Positions 25,945 through 32,791 of a DNA stretch of 55,106 nt are shown one piece after another. The stretch spans positions 1 through 55,106 of the forward strand of contig CAWUSW010000055.1 of NCBI GenBank assembly GCA_963925675.1. Direction: 5' to 3'. A program made the translations under genes and the position numbers. The number at the start of each line of letters is the position of its first letter. Position 1 is the stretch's first letter. The DNA is from Eutrophocola sp963925675. Its GTDB lineage: Bacteria > Pseudomonadota > Gammaproteobacteria > Pseudomonadales > Pseudohongiellaceae. The notes beneath the pieces were generated by a model, which had not been told where the DNA came from, did no database searches, and saw nothing but the letters and a program-made list of their open reading frames with translations.

Positions 25945-26373
25945 TTAAGGCGTGTCGCCGGACAGTGTAATAATTATTGAGCGTGGACCGCCATGATTAC
26001 GATGTTCACCCAGACAAATTCCCTGCCATGTCCCCAACAGCAATTTGCCTTTATTAACTGGAATGGTGACTTCACACCCTGCCAAAGCACTTTTGATATG
26101 AGCGGGCATATCATCACTGCCTTCATAGGTATGGACATAATAAGGTGCATTTTCTGGCACCATCACATTCATATGTTTTTCGAGGTCTTCGAGGACAGAA
26201 GCGTCCGCATTTTCATTAATACTAAGTGATGCAGAAGTATGCTGAAGAAAGAAATGTGCCTGCCCACAATTGAACTTCTGCAGCTCTGGTAATTGATCCA
26301 GTAATTCACGGGTTACCAAATGGAAACCCCTGCTTCTGCTTTTTAGAATAATTTGTTTTTGCAGCCAGCTCAT
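25945..26373 (-). CDS. yjbQ: YjbQ/UPF0047 family protein
   Basis: The start is placed at 26373, giving MSWLQKQIILKSRSRGF and a four-base ATGA overlap with the upstream cyclase stop; the longer frame back to 26406 lies inside that gene. The ~142-residue protein has FFLQHTSASLSINENADASV, a middle YVHTYEGSDDMPAHIKSAL, and QGICLGEHRNHGG, whose His and acidic residues form the family's putative metal site. YjbQ proteins can show weak thiamine-phosphate synthase activity, but the physiological role is unknown. Confidence 0.9.
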   Translation of the reverse strand: MSWLQKQIILKSRSRGFHLVTRELLDQLPELQKFNCGQAHFFLQHTSASLSINENADASVLEDLEKHMNVMVPENAPYYVHTYEGSDDMPAHIKSALAGCEVTIPVNKGKLLLGTWQGICLGEHRNHGGPRSIIITLSGDTP

Positions 26374-27170
26374 TCCAGAACTTTTATCTCGTACAAGGCA
26401 GACCAAAGTTTTCCGGTCACAAACAGCCGCTGTCCCGCTTCATCCCAGGCAATCCCGTTGAGCACTTCATCCCGCGAATTGCGCTGTGGATACAAGCCAT
26501 TGAGATCGACAATGCTGGAGACATTGCCTGTTTCAGGATCGATTCTCAAAATCACATCCTGATACCAGAGATTGGCCCATATTTCCCCGTTTATAAATTC
26601 CAGTTCATTGATGTTTTGTACTGGACGCCCACTCAGAGTGACCTCTAGCCGACTCTTTTCCTGCAAGGTATCCGGGTCAAGAAATCGAAGGTTGGCGCTA
26701 CCATCACTGACAATGAGTGAATCCGCATTATTGGTAATGCCCCATCCCTCTCCCGCCAGAAAAAAACTTTTTTCCTGTTTAAAACTTTCAAGGTCATACA
26801 CAAAGCCAATGTGCGAGCGCCAGGTTAATTGGTAAATCTTGTCTTTGTGGATGGCGATACCCTCACCAAAATAGCGATTGTTGAGGTTTTCGCGCTTCAG
26901 CAATTCACCACTTTCCAGATCAACCATACGCAGACTGGACTGGCCATTGCGACCGGTGCCTTCATACAACATGCCCTCATACCAGGTGAGTCCCTGGGTA
27001 AAAGCCGCCGGATCATGTGGCCAGGTATTTACAATTTCAATGCCGTAAACCGGGATATCCCCTGCTGCCTGGATTTGAGAAACACTAAGCACAAGGCTGG
27101 CCAGGAGTAAGACCAGGCCGTGAAATTTAAGCCCTTTTTCAGGCAATTTGTTTATGATTCTTAGCTGCAT
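26370..27170 (-). CDS. Glutaminyl-peptide cyclotransferase (bacterial propeller type)
   Basis: The 266-residue protein has an N-terminal signal peptide (LVLLLASLVLSVSQIQA). It is followed by the five-bladed propeller of plant/bacterial glutamine cyclotransferases: WPHDPAAFTQGLTWYEG, LYEGTGRNGQSSLR, a middle YQLTWRSHIGFVYD, GEGWGITNNADSLIVSDG, and NELEFINGEIWANLW. These match PF05096. It converts N-terminal glutamine to pyroglutamate on exported peptides. The gene lies 21 bp after mtnA and overlaps yjbQ. Confidence 0.9.
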   Translation of the reverse strand: MQLRIINKLPEKGLKFHGLVLLLASLVLSVSQIQAAGDIPVYGIEIVNTWPHDPAAFTQGLTWYEGMLYEGTGRNGQSSLRMVDLESGELLKRENLNNRYFGEGIAIHKDKIYQLTWRSHIGFVYDLESFKQEKSFFLAGEGWGITNNADSLIVSDGSANLRFLDPDTLQEKSRLEVTLSGRPVQNINELEFINGEIWANLWYQDVILRIDPETGNVSSIVDLNGLYPQRNSRDEVLNGIAWDEAGQRLFVTGKLWSALYEIKVLE

Positions 27171-27190
27171 GTTTCCCTGCTTTCCAATAC

Positions 27191-28270
27191 TTATTTAATT
27201 CCACGTAATCGTCTTAACTGCTGCAAACCGCTCTCATCCGCAGACACTATGCCTTGTTCAGTGATCAACCCTGATACCAATCGGGCCGGAGTAATATCAA
27301 AAGCAATATTGAGCGCCGGGCTGTCTGCAGGGGTTAATCTTACTGTATCCAGCAATCCCTGTGTATTTAGACCCTGAATTGAGCTAATTTCTCCACTATC
27401 GCGCTCTTCAATGGGAATATAATCGGATTCCCAATCAATGCTGGATAATGGCACAGCCGCATAAAAAGGAATGTTGTTATCAAAGGCCGCCAGTGCCTTC
27501 AGATAAGTGCCTATTTTATTACAGACATTACCGCGAAAAGTGGTGCGATCACTCCCTACCAGGCAAAGATCCACTTGCCCGGACTGCATCAGATGTCCGC
27601 CGGTGTTGTCGCTGATTACCGTATGAGGGATATCCTGCTTACCTAACTCCCAGGCGGTAATACTGGCGCCCTGATTTCTTGGCCGTGTTTCATCTACCCA
27701 GACATGAACATCAATGCCCTCTTCCCAGGCCTGATAAACAGGTGCCATGGCTGTGCCTCTGTCTACAGTGGCCAGCCAACCCGCATTGCAGTGAGTCAGG
27801 ATATTTACCGGGCCTGTTCTACCCTTTGCCATTTCACGAATTATTTCTACGCCATGCTGCCCGATTGCGGTGCAGTTACTGACATCTTCCTCACAAATCG
27901 CCAGGGCTGTTGAAAGTGCCTGATGTGTTTGTTGTTCATTGTCCTGTTCACTGGCAATGGCTGCCAGCACACGATCCACTGCCCACTGCAGGTTGACCGC
28001 TGTCGGCCGGGTCTGGATTAATAATTGTGCCGCTTTTTCAGGGTCAAAATCGCCCTGTTTAATCGCCAAATAGAGGCCAAATGCCGCAGCTGCCCCGATC
28101 AGGGGAGCCCCTCTAACCTGCATGGTACGAATGGCATGACAGGTGTCGTCCAGCGTGGAAAGTGTCAGAATCTCAAAAAAATGCGGCAGGCGTGTCTGAT
28201 CAATGATCTTGACTGAAGAATCAAAATCATCAAACCAGATGCTGCGATAGTCAGCGCCGTCAATTTTCAT
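27191..28270 (-). CDS. mtnA: S-methyl-5-thioribose-1-phosphate isomerase family (MtnA)
   Basis: The 359-residue enzyme has MQVRGAPLIGAAAAFG (phosphosugar-binding loop, residue ~50), LTHCNAGWLAT with the catalytic Cys at ~160, and LVGSDRTTFRGNVCNKIGTY with the catalytic Asp at ~242. It isomerises a 5-substituted ribose-1-phosphate to the ribulose-1-phosphate. This serves methionine salvage or, in relatives, 5-deoxyribose disposal. The usual bacterial site reads GADRxxxNGDxANKIGTY, so this version differs at several positions. Classical salvage partners (mtnB, C, D) are absent. Instead, an aldolase-dehydrogenase fusion lies upstream on the same strand, across a 341 bp repeat-filled gap. Confidence 0.92.
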   Translation of the reverse strand: MKIDGADYRSIWFDDFDSSVKIIDQTRLPHFFEILTLSTLDDTCHAIRTMQVRGAPLIGAAAAFGLYLAIKQGDFDPEKAAQLLIQTRPTAVNLQWAVDRVLAAIASEQDNEQQTHQALSTALAICEEDVSNCTAIGQHGVEIIREMAKGRTGPVNILTHCNAGWLATVDRGTAMAPVYQAWEEGIDVHVWVDETRPRNQGASITAWELGKQDIPHTVISDNTGGHLMQSGQVDLCLVGSDRTTFRGNVCNKIGTYLKALAAFDNNIPFYAAVPLSSIDWESDYIPIEERDSGEISSIQGLNTQGLLDTVRLTPADSPALNIAFDITPARLVSGLITEQGIVSADESGLQQLRRLRGIK

Positions 28271-28292
28271 ACTTGATCACTTTTAACAGACA

Positions 28293-28610
28293 TTTTTTGA
28301 TAAAAGAAAAAAGATAAAGGATAAAGGTGAGCGCTCGGCCAGCATGGAATCACTTCGAAGCCTTCTTTTAACTTTTAACTTCACGCCGAACATCGCTGCG
28401 CTCTTCCGGCCTACGACTTTCCACTTTCCACTTTGAATTCATTCAGGGTTAAAACCCCTTCTACATACTTTTAACTTAAGCTGAATATGATTTACCGGGC
28501 AGACGATGTCCGCCATGTCGGATGACGGGCTGCGCCCTTTTCCGACCTACATACTTTCCACTTTTACCTTGTACCTTGTACCTTGTAACTTGTACCTTGT
28601 AACTCTGTTT
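28293..28610. repeat. Composite repeat region: heptamers, REP-like palindrome, shared hairpin module
   Basis: This gap between mtnA and the aldolase fusion holds several repeat blocks. An AAAGGAT run lies at ~28309-28330. CTTTTAA x2 is at 28365-28378 and CTTTCCA x2 plus CTTTGAA at 28417-28437. A module GAATTCAT...AAAACCC...CTACATAC at 28434-28467 is shared with 43336-43369. A REP-like palindrome (GTCGGAT...TCCGAC) is at 28517-28546. A run of seven CTT heptamers (CTTTCCA, CTTTTAC, CTTGTAC x2, CTTGTAA, CTTGTAC, CTTGTAA) is at 28554-28602, ending about 10 bp from the aldolase stop codon. No coding potential is seen. Confidence 0.85.
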
Positions 28611-28611
28611 T

Positions 28612-30591
28612 TTAAATAACCCGATCATTGCCACCATCAACAGCTATCTGGGCACCAGTAGTGCAGGCAGTATCAAGACTGACAAACAAACGTGCCATGA
28701 TGGCCACATCCTTGCTGGTCACCTGTTTTTTCAGCACGTTGTTTTCCTTATATTCAGCCACACTCAATCCGTAATGTTGTGCCCGCTTGTTAAGTGTCTC
28801 CTCATCCCATACAGCGGTATCAAAAACCGCATTGGGGTGAAGGACATTAACCCGGATTCCTGCTTCACCAAGTTCCAGCGCTGCCACACGAGCCAGCTGG
28901 GTTAAACCTGCTTTGGCTGCTGAATAGGCGCCCGCTCCAGGACCAGGTGCAGGCACATTTTTTGATGCAATAACCACTATTGCCGGGTCCAGTCCCAGTT
29001 TCAGAAAAGGTAAAGCTGCCCGCATTAGTTTCATGTGTGAACTCAGGTTCAGCTCTATACTGATCTGCCAGTTATCATCGGACATTGCCGATAATGATTC
29101 ACTCGGTGTAAAGCAACCTGCGTTACTGATCAGAAAATCCAGTCCGCCAAAACTGAGTATTCCTTCTCGGATGGCTTTACTGACAGCATGGTCATCAGTC
29201 ACATCGCAAACTACACCCAGCACCTGTGCAGAGGAAAACAAACGGCCAATTTCCGGATTGATATCCAGCGCTATTACACAGGCCCCCGCGTTGACCAGTT
29301 CTGCTACACAGGATTTCCCAATCCCGGAGGCAGCACCACTAACCAGCGCAACCTTGCCTTCCAGATCAGGTGAGCTACCACCCTTTTTCAACTTAGCCTG
29401 TTCCAGTTCCCAGTATTCTACGTCAAACAGATCCTGTTCCGGCAAAGCCTGCCAGCCGCCAAGTGCTTCGCCCCACTGAACAGCCTTGATGGTGTGCGCA
29501 CTGATATCAGAAATAACCTGAAGACGCTTAACATTCTGCCCATAACTTATTACGCCCTTGCCTTTCCATACAGCCAGACGTGGTGCCGGGTCCAGACAAG
29601 TGAGATCCTCATTGGCATGACGTTCAAAATAAGACTGATAATGGGCAGCATAGCCGTTTATATTTCCTTCAGGATCATCGCCCAGCAGTGCCGGAATACA
29701 TTTTGTATGGATAGTATGATCCGGCGTGATCGGCCCCCTGCTTGCGATACTCTCAACATTATCCAGTGATGCATAACCCGTTGAGCAATCACTGCAGTCC
29801 AGAGAGGCAAGCATTGCGCGCCCCGCAAGAGCTGATACTTGTTTGCGGGTACTGGCAAGGGTCAGTAGATCCTGATCGGCAGGCTGAAAGACCGCCTTTG
29901 CCTTATTATCCAGCACTCCCTTTTCAGCAAGATAATCTTCGACCCTCGATACCAGAGCGATCATATTTTCATAACTACTTTGCGCATTATCATTGAAGGT
30001 GAACAAACCATGATGCATGAGGAAAATGCCCTGGATTGTTGTCCAGTCGAGATCTTTTGTATGTTCATATACCTGCCGGGCCAGCACAAAGCCGGGCATG
30101 ATATAAGGCAGGATCAACACCTCATTACCAAAGATGCCTTTGAGAATACTTTCACCTTCAGGGGTATTACTGACAGCAACTACAGCATCTGTATGGGTAT
30201 GATCGACATATTTGAAGGGGATGTTGGCATGCAGGATAGCTTCAACTGATGGTGTTGGTGCTTCAGGGTCCAGCAGTGACAGACGCAACTGCTGCATCAT
30301 ATCGCTATCAGTCATCTTCTCAAGAGTCGCCAGCTCTTGCAGATAGGCTAGATCACAAGGCGAAAAGCCGGCGGCTTCAATGGTACGAAGGTCCCAGCCT
30401 GAGCCCTTGACGTACAAGGTATCGAGCTCTCTGCCAAAAATGTCCAGAGATATACTTTTTACCGAGGTATTGCCACCACCGTGAAGAACAAGATCTGCAT
30501 CCTGCCCAAGCAAACGGGAAGTGTAAACCCGCATGGGTAAATCTTCGCCCAGAGTGGCTGCAGCGTCTTTATCCTGCCAGAGGCTTTCCAT
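28612..30591 (-). CDS. Bifunctional class II aldolase / short-chain dehydrogenase
   Basis: The 659-residue fusion has a class II aldolase domain (about 1-390) and an SDR domain (about 410-659). In the aldolase part, HGGGNTSVK binds the phosphate, SVEAILHA carries the Glu, YVDHTHTDAV the His pair and LMHHGLFTF the third zinc His, as in fuculose/rhamnulose-1-phosphate aldolases. In the SDR part are LVSGAASGIGKS (glycine loop), ALDIN (Asp favouring NAD), SNAGCF, and AYSAAKAGL (Tyr-xxx-Lys). It should cleave a ketose-1-phosphate to DHAP and an aldehyde and then oxidise or reduce the aldehyde. The rhamnose enzymes RhaE-like are one precedent. Proximity to mtnA suggests methylthioribulose- or deoxyribulose-1-phosphate as substrate. 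Confidence 0.9.
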   Translation of the reverse strand: MESLWQDKDAAATLGEDLPMRVYTSRLLGQDADLVLHGGGNTSVKSISLDIFGRELDTLYVKGSGWDLRTIEAAGFSPCDLAYLQELATLEKMTDSDMMQQLRLSLLDPEAPTPSVEAILHANIPFKYVDHTHTDAVVAVSNTPEGESILKGIFGNEVLILPYIMPGFVLARQVYEHTKDLDWTTIQGIFLMHHGLFTFNDNAQSSYENMIALVSRVEDYLAEKGVLDNKAKAVFQPADQDLLTLASTRKQVSALAGRAMLASLDCSDCSTGYASLDNVESIASRGPITPDHTIHTKCIPALLGDDPEGNINGYAAHYQSYFERHANEDLTCLDPAPRLAVWKGKGVISYGQNVKRLQVISDISAHTIKAVQWGEALGGWQALPEQDLFDVEYWELEQAKLKKGGSSPDLEGKVALVSGAASGIGKSCVAELVNAGACVIALDINPEIGRLFSSAQVLGVVCDVTDDHAVSKAIREGILSFGGLDFLISNAGCFTPSESLSAMSDDNWQISIELNLSSHMKLMRAALPFLKLGLDPAIVVIASKNVPAPGPGAGAYSAAKAGLTQLARVAALELGEAGIRVNVLHPNAVFDTAVWDEETLNKRAQHYGLSVAEYKENNVLKKQVTSKDVAIMARLFVSLDTACTTGAQIAVDGGNDRVI

Positions 30592-30612
30592 AAAATTTTA
30601 AACCTGAATCAA

Positions 30613-31014
30613 TCAGATCAGTGACATGAGAATAGAGACCAGAGTGCCAATTATCATCAGTACTGAAGGAAAGAAACTCATCAGGAATCCGGTGCTACGT
30701 TTAGCCGGGTCATTGACATAGCTGATGCCGTAAATAAAACGACCAATCAGCCAGACCACGCCAAGTCCTGAGGCGATGTAATAACCAGGCCAGCCAATAT
30801 TTTCAGCCGACCAGGAAAAAGCCAATATAGCCGGTATAAAGATAACCAACTGCTCCAGGGTGTTTTGCTGAACCCGGAAACATTTATCGAATTCAGGATG
30901 CCCTGATACAGCTGGAGCCTTAACCCCATACTTCTCTCTAGCCATGCCAACTTTAAATGAAAAAGCTATATATTCCATCAATGCAAACATAATGATCAAA
31001 ATTACCAGTGCCAT
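30613..31014 (-). CDS. MAPEG family membrane protein
   Basis: The 133-residue protein has four predicted transmembrane helices and the MAPEG family signature FRVQQNTLEQLVIFIPAI. KVGMAREKYGVKAPA lies in the first cytosolic loop and GRFIYGISYVNDPAKR before helix 4. Eukaryotic relatives are glutathione transferases or leukotriene synthases; bacterial ones are mostly untested. It is 21 bp upstream of the aldolase fusion on the same strand and may share its transcript. No functional link between them is established. Confidence 0.9.
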   Translation of the reverse strand: MALVILIIMFALMEYIAFSFKVGMAREKYGVKAPAVSGHPEFDKCFRVQQNTLEQLVIFIPAILAFSWSAENIGWPGYYIASGLGVVWLIGRFIYGISYVNDPAKRSTGFLMSFFPSVLMIIGTLVSILMSLI

Positions 31015-31107
31015 TGCTGTTCCCCTTACCTTTTAGTGAATAGTAAAAGTTCTAATACTTCGGATCGTCCAATTATACCGGCAGGAATTCAGCATCCCCT
31101 AAACCAA

Positions 31108-31132
31108 ACAGCCCGGGATTTACCCGGGCTGT
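31108..31132 (-). terminator. Stem-loop after exbD
   Basis: ACAGCCCGGG and CCCGGGCTGT form a perfect ten-pair stem with a five-base loop. On the minus strand it is followed by TTGGTTTAG, a short T-rich tail. It lies 30 bp after the exbD stop and separates exbD from the MAPEG gene. Confidence 0.75.
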
Positions 31133-31162
31133 GAAATACAATAAACGCTATTCAAAAACGCT

Positions 31163-31579
31163 TTATTCCATCACGGAAATCGTCTGCACTCCGGCTTCTC
31201 TTGCTGAATTCATTGCTTCTACCAATGAATTAGCGCTGGACTGCTTGTCAGGACGAATAATTACCGATGCCGAAGGATTTTCTGCACGAGCCGAGGCAAC
31301 CCTGGCACGAATCGCGGAAATATCAATACGTTCCTGGTTGAAGAAAATCTGGTTGCGTGCATCTATCTGAATCAATACATTCTGAGGTTGGTCATTAGAA
31401 GGAGGCGGAGGATTGTTATTGGGATCCTGGCCTTCAATCTCCATCGCATTCTCTTTCAGGAAAGAGGCTGTTACCACAAAGAAAATCAACAGAATGAATA
31501 CCACATCCAGCATTGGTGTGAGGTCAATATTGGTTTCGTCTTTATTTCTCTTGTTAGCTGCACCACCGACTGTTTTCAT
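31163..31579 (-). CDS. exbD: ExbD/TolR biopolymer transport protein
   Basis: The 138-residue protein has a short cytosolic N-terminus with DETNIDLTPMLDVVFILLIFF, the single membrane helix with the essential Asp (in LDVVF). A proline-rich linker (NNNPPPPSNDQ) and a periplasmic domain (NVLIQIDARNQIFFN... VIIRPDKQSSANSLVEAMN) complete the fold. ExbD normally works with ExbB to drive TonB using the proton gradient. No exbB or tonB adjoins it, and the upstream 350 bp are non-coding, so it is an orphan in this window. Confidence 0.92.
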   Translation of the reverse strand: MKTVGGAANKRNKDETNIDLTPMLDVVFILLIFFVVTASFLKENAMEIEGQDPNNNPPPPSNDQPQNVLIQIDARNQIFFNQERIDISAIRARVASARAENPSASVIIRPDKQSSANSLVEAMNSAREAGVQTISVME

Positions 31580-31886
31580 TAATTACCCCACAAAATCTTG
31601 TCTTTTGACTTGTCTGTTATGACTTGTCTGCTATTTTTAATATGTCTTTTTAAGAGTCTATCTATACGTCTGCTATGAATGGTCTTTAAGAGTTAAGGCA
31701 GACTTAAACTTTCAACCGATTTTCAGCTTTGATGGAACTGTATAAAGCTGAGGGGAAAAAAGTGCTTTTATACAGCGCTTATTTTCCACTTTTACGCCCC
31801 TTTCAGGATAGGCGAGTATATCACCTTCGGTGCCTAGCACAACACCGTCTCAGCCGCAGATATTCAGACTCAAAGCATAGATAAAG
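31580..31886. other. Non-coding stretch upstream of exbD
   Basis: No gene is seen here. Near exbD there is a tandem pair of GACTTGTCTGYTAT (about 31607-31636) with several further degenerate copies of the CTTGTCT/GTCTGCTAT string up to ~31680. These resemble the CTT heptamer family but are less regular. The middle part is AT-rich and the exbD promoter should lie here, but no convincing boxes were picked. Confidence 0.5.
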
Positions 31887-31908
31887 AAAGAGGGCTTTCG
31901 CCCTCTTT
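31887..31908. terminator. Rho-independent terminator of the tetR-type gene
   Basis: AAAGAGGGC TTTC GCCCTCTTT is a perfect nine-pair hairpin. On the minus strand it is followed by CTTTATC, so it would serve the TetR-family gene ending 30 bp away. Confidence 0.75.
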
Positions 31909-31937
31909 AAAAACTCATAACTTACTGTTTATCAACG

Positions 31938-32525
31938 TTATTTTTTGATTGAGTTTAAGGTAAATCCAAGCAGATCTGTCAGTTGACGGGGGCCTTTCCC
32001 ATTACGGGCACTCACTCTGAGCCCGGAGTAAAGATTCATCAGGATATCGGCAGCCATATCAGCTTTTACACCACGGGCCAGAAGTCGGCCTTTTTCGAGT
32101 TCCTTGGTCCTGGCTAGCAGGGACTTACGAACAACATTCAATGCGCTTTTTACAATCTTTTGGATATCTTTATCCCAGTTAATACTTTCGCAAACAGAAT
32201 TGACCAGCAGGCAACCCAGAATACGCTGTTTGTTAGGGGCTGAAATAATCGCAGTATCAAAATAAGCTTCGATAGCTTTCAATGGATTAAGCTTGCTGTT
32301 CCCAAGCGTTGCGTCGATATCCGCTTTTACCAATTCGTTGTATTTCTCTAGGCAGGAGATAAAGAAAGTTTCTTTATTGCCAAAAGAGTTATACAGCGTG
32401 CCGCGATTGATATCAGTAGCGTCAAGTAATTTTTGCACAGAGCTTGCTTCGTACCCTTCCTTCCAGAACTGTTCCATTGCTTTCGTAAGGACACTATCTT
32501 TTTCAAATTCTACTGGTCTGGCCAT
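31938..32525 (-). CDS. TetR/AcrR family transcriptional regulator
   Basis: The 195-residue regulator starts ARPVEFEKDSVLTKAMEQFW, followed by a helix-turn-helix of the type GYEASSVQKLLDATDINRGT and LYNSFGNKETFF. These are canonical TetR DNA-binding residues. The C-terminal ligand domain (40-195) holds GCLLVNSVCE and LYSGLRVSARNG, as in NemR/ComR-like regulators, with Cys residues that could sense electrophiles. The divergent S15-type gene is a likely target, and the 266 bp gap holds two strong inverted repeats that could be its operators. Confidence 0.92.
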   Translation of the reverse strand: MARPVEFEKDSVLTKAMEQFWKEGYEASSVQKLLDATDINRGTLYNSFGNKETFFISCLEKYNELVKADIDATLGNSKLNPLKAIEAYFDTAIISAPNKQRILGCLLVNSVCESINWDKDIQKIVKSALNVVRKSLLARTKELEKGRLLARGVKADMAADILMNLYSGLRVSARNGKGPRQLTDLLGFTLNSIKK

Positions 32526-32571
32526 AATGGTTTTCTTACCTCAAAATATCAGAAATTTTGCTGATGTGGAC

Positions 32572-32592
32572 ACTGGTTTTCATAAAACCAGT
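32572..32592. promoter_or_regulatory. Candidate TetR operator (perfect 21-bp palindrome)
   Basis: ACTGGTTTT CAT AAAACCAGT is a perfect inverted repeat with nine-base arms and a three-base centre. It lies 46 bp upstream of the tetR start, where an autoregulatory site is expected. The length fits a TetR dimer site. Confidence 0.6.
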
Positions 32593-32663
32593 AATTGGCT
32601 AATTCGCTAAGGGGCGCATTCTAGTACAAAGTAATTAGTCGAACCAGAATTGATTCAATAAAT

Positions 32664-32678
32664 ACGATATTTTATCGT
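32664..32678. promoter_or_regulatory. Second inverted repeat in the tetR-S15 gap
   Basis: ACGATA TTT TATCGT is a six-base perfect inverted repeat about 110 bp upstream of the divergent gene start. It could be a regulator site or part of the promoter; its sequence is unrelated to the 32572 palindrome. Confidence 0.35.
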
Positions 32679-32791
32679 CTAATATGAAGGTTTAGGGAAA
32701 TATTTCTGCGAATATAGAATGTAAAGTCTAGATCAACACTTCTTATTTTGTAATTTAGTCCCAGAAAACGCTTAGATATTCAGAGCCTCAC

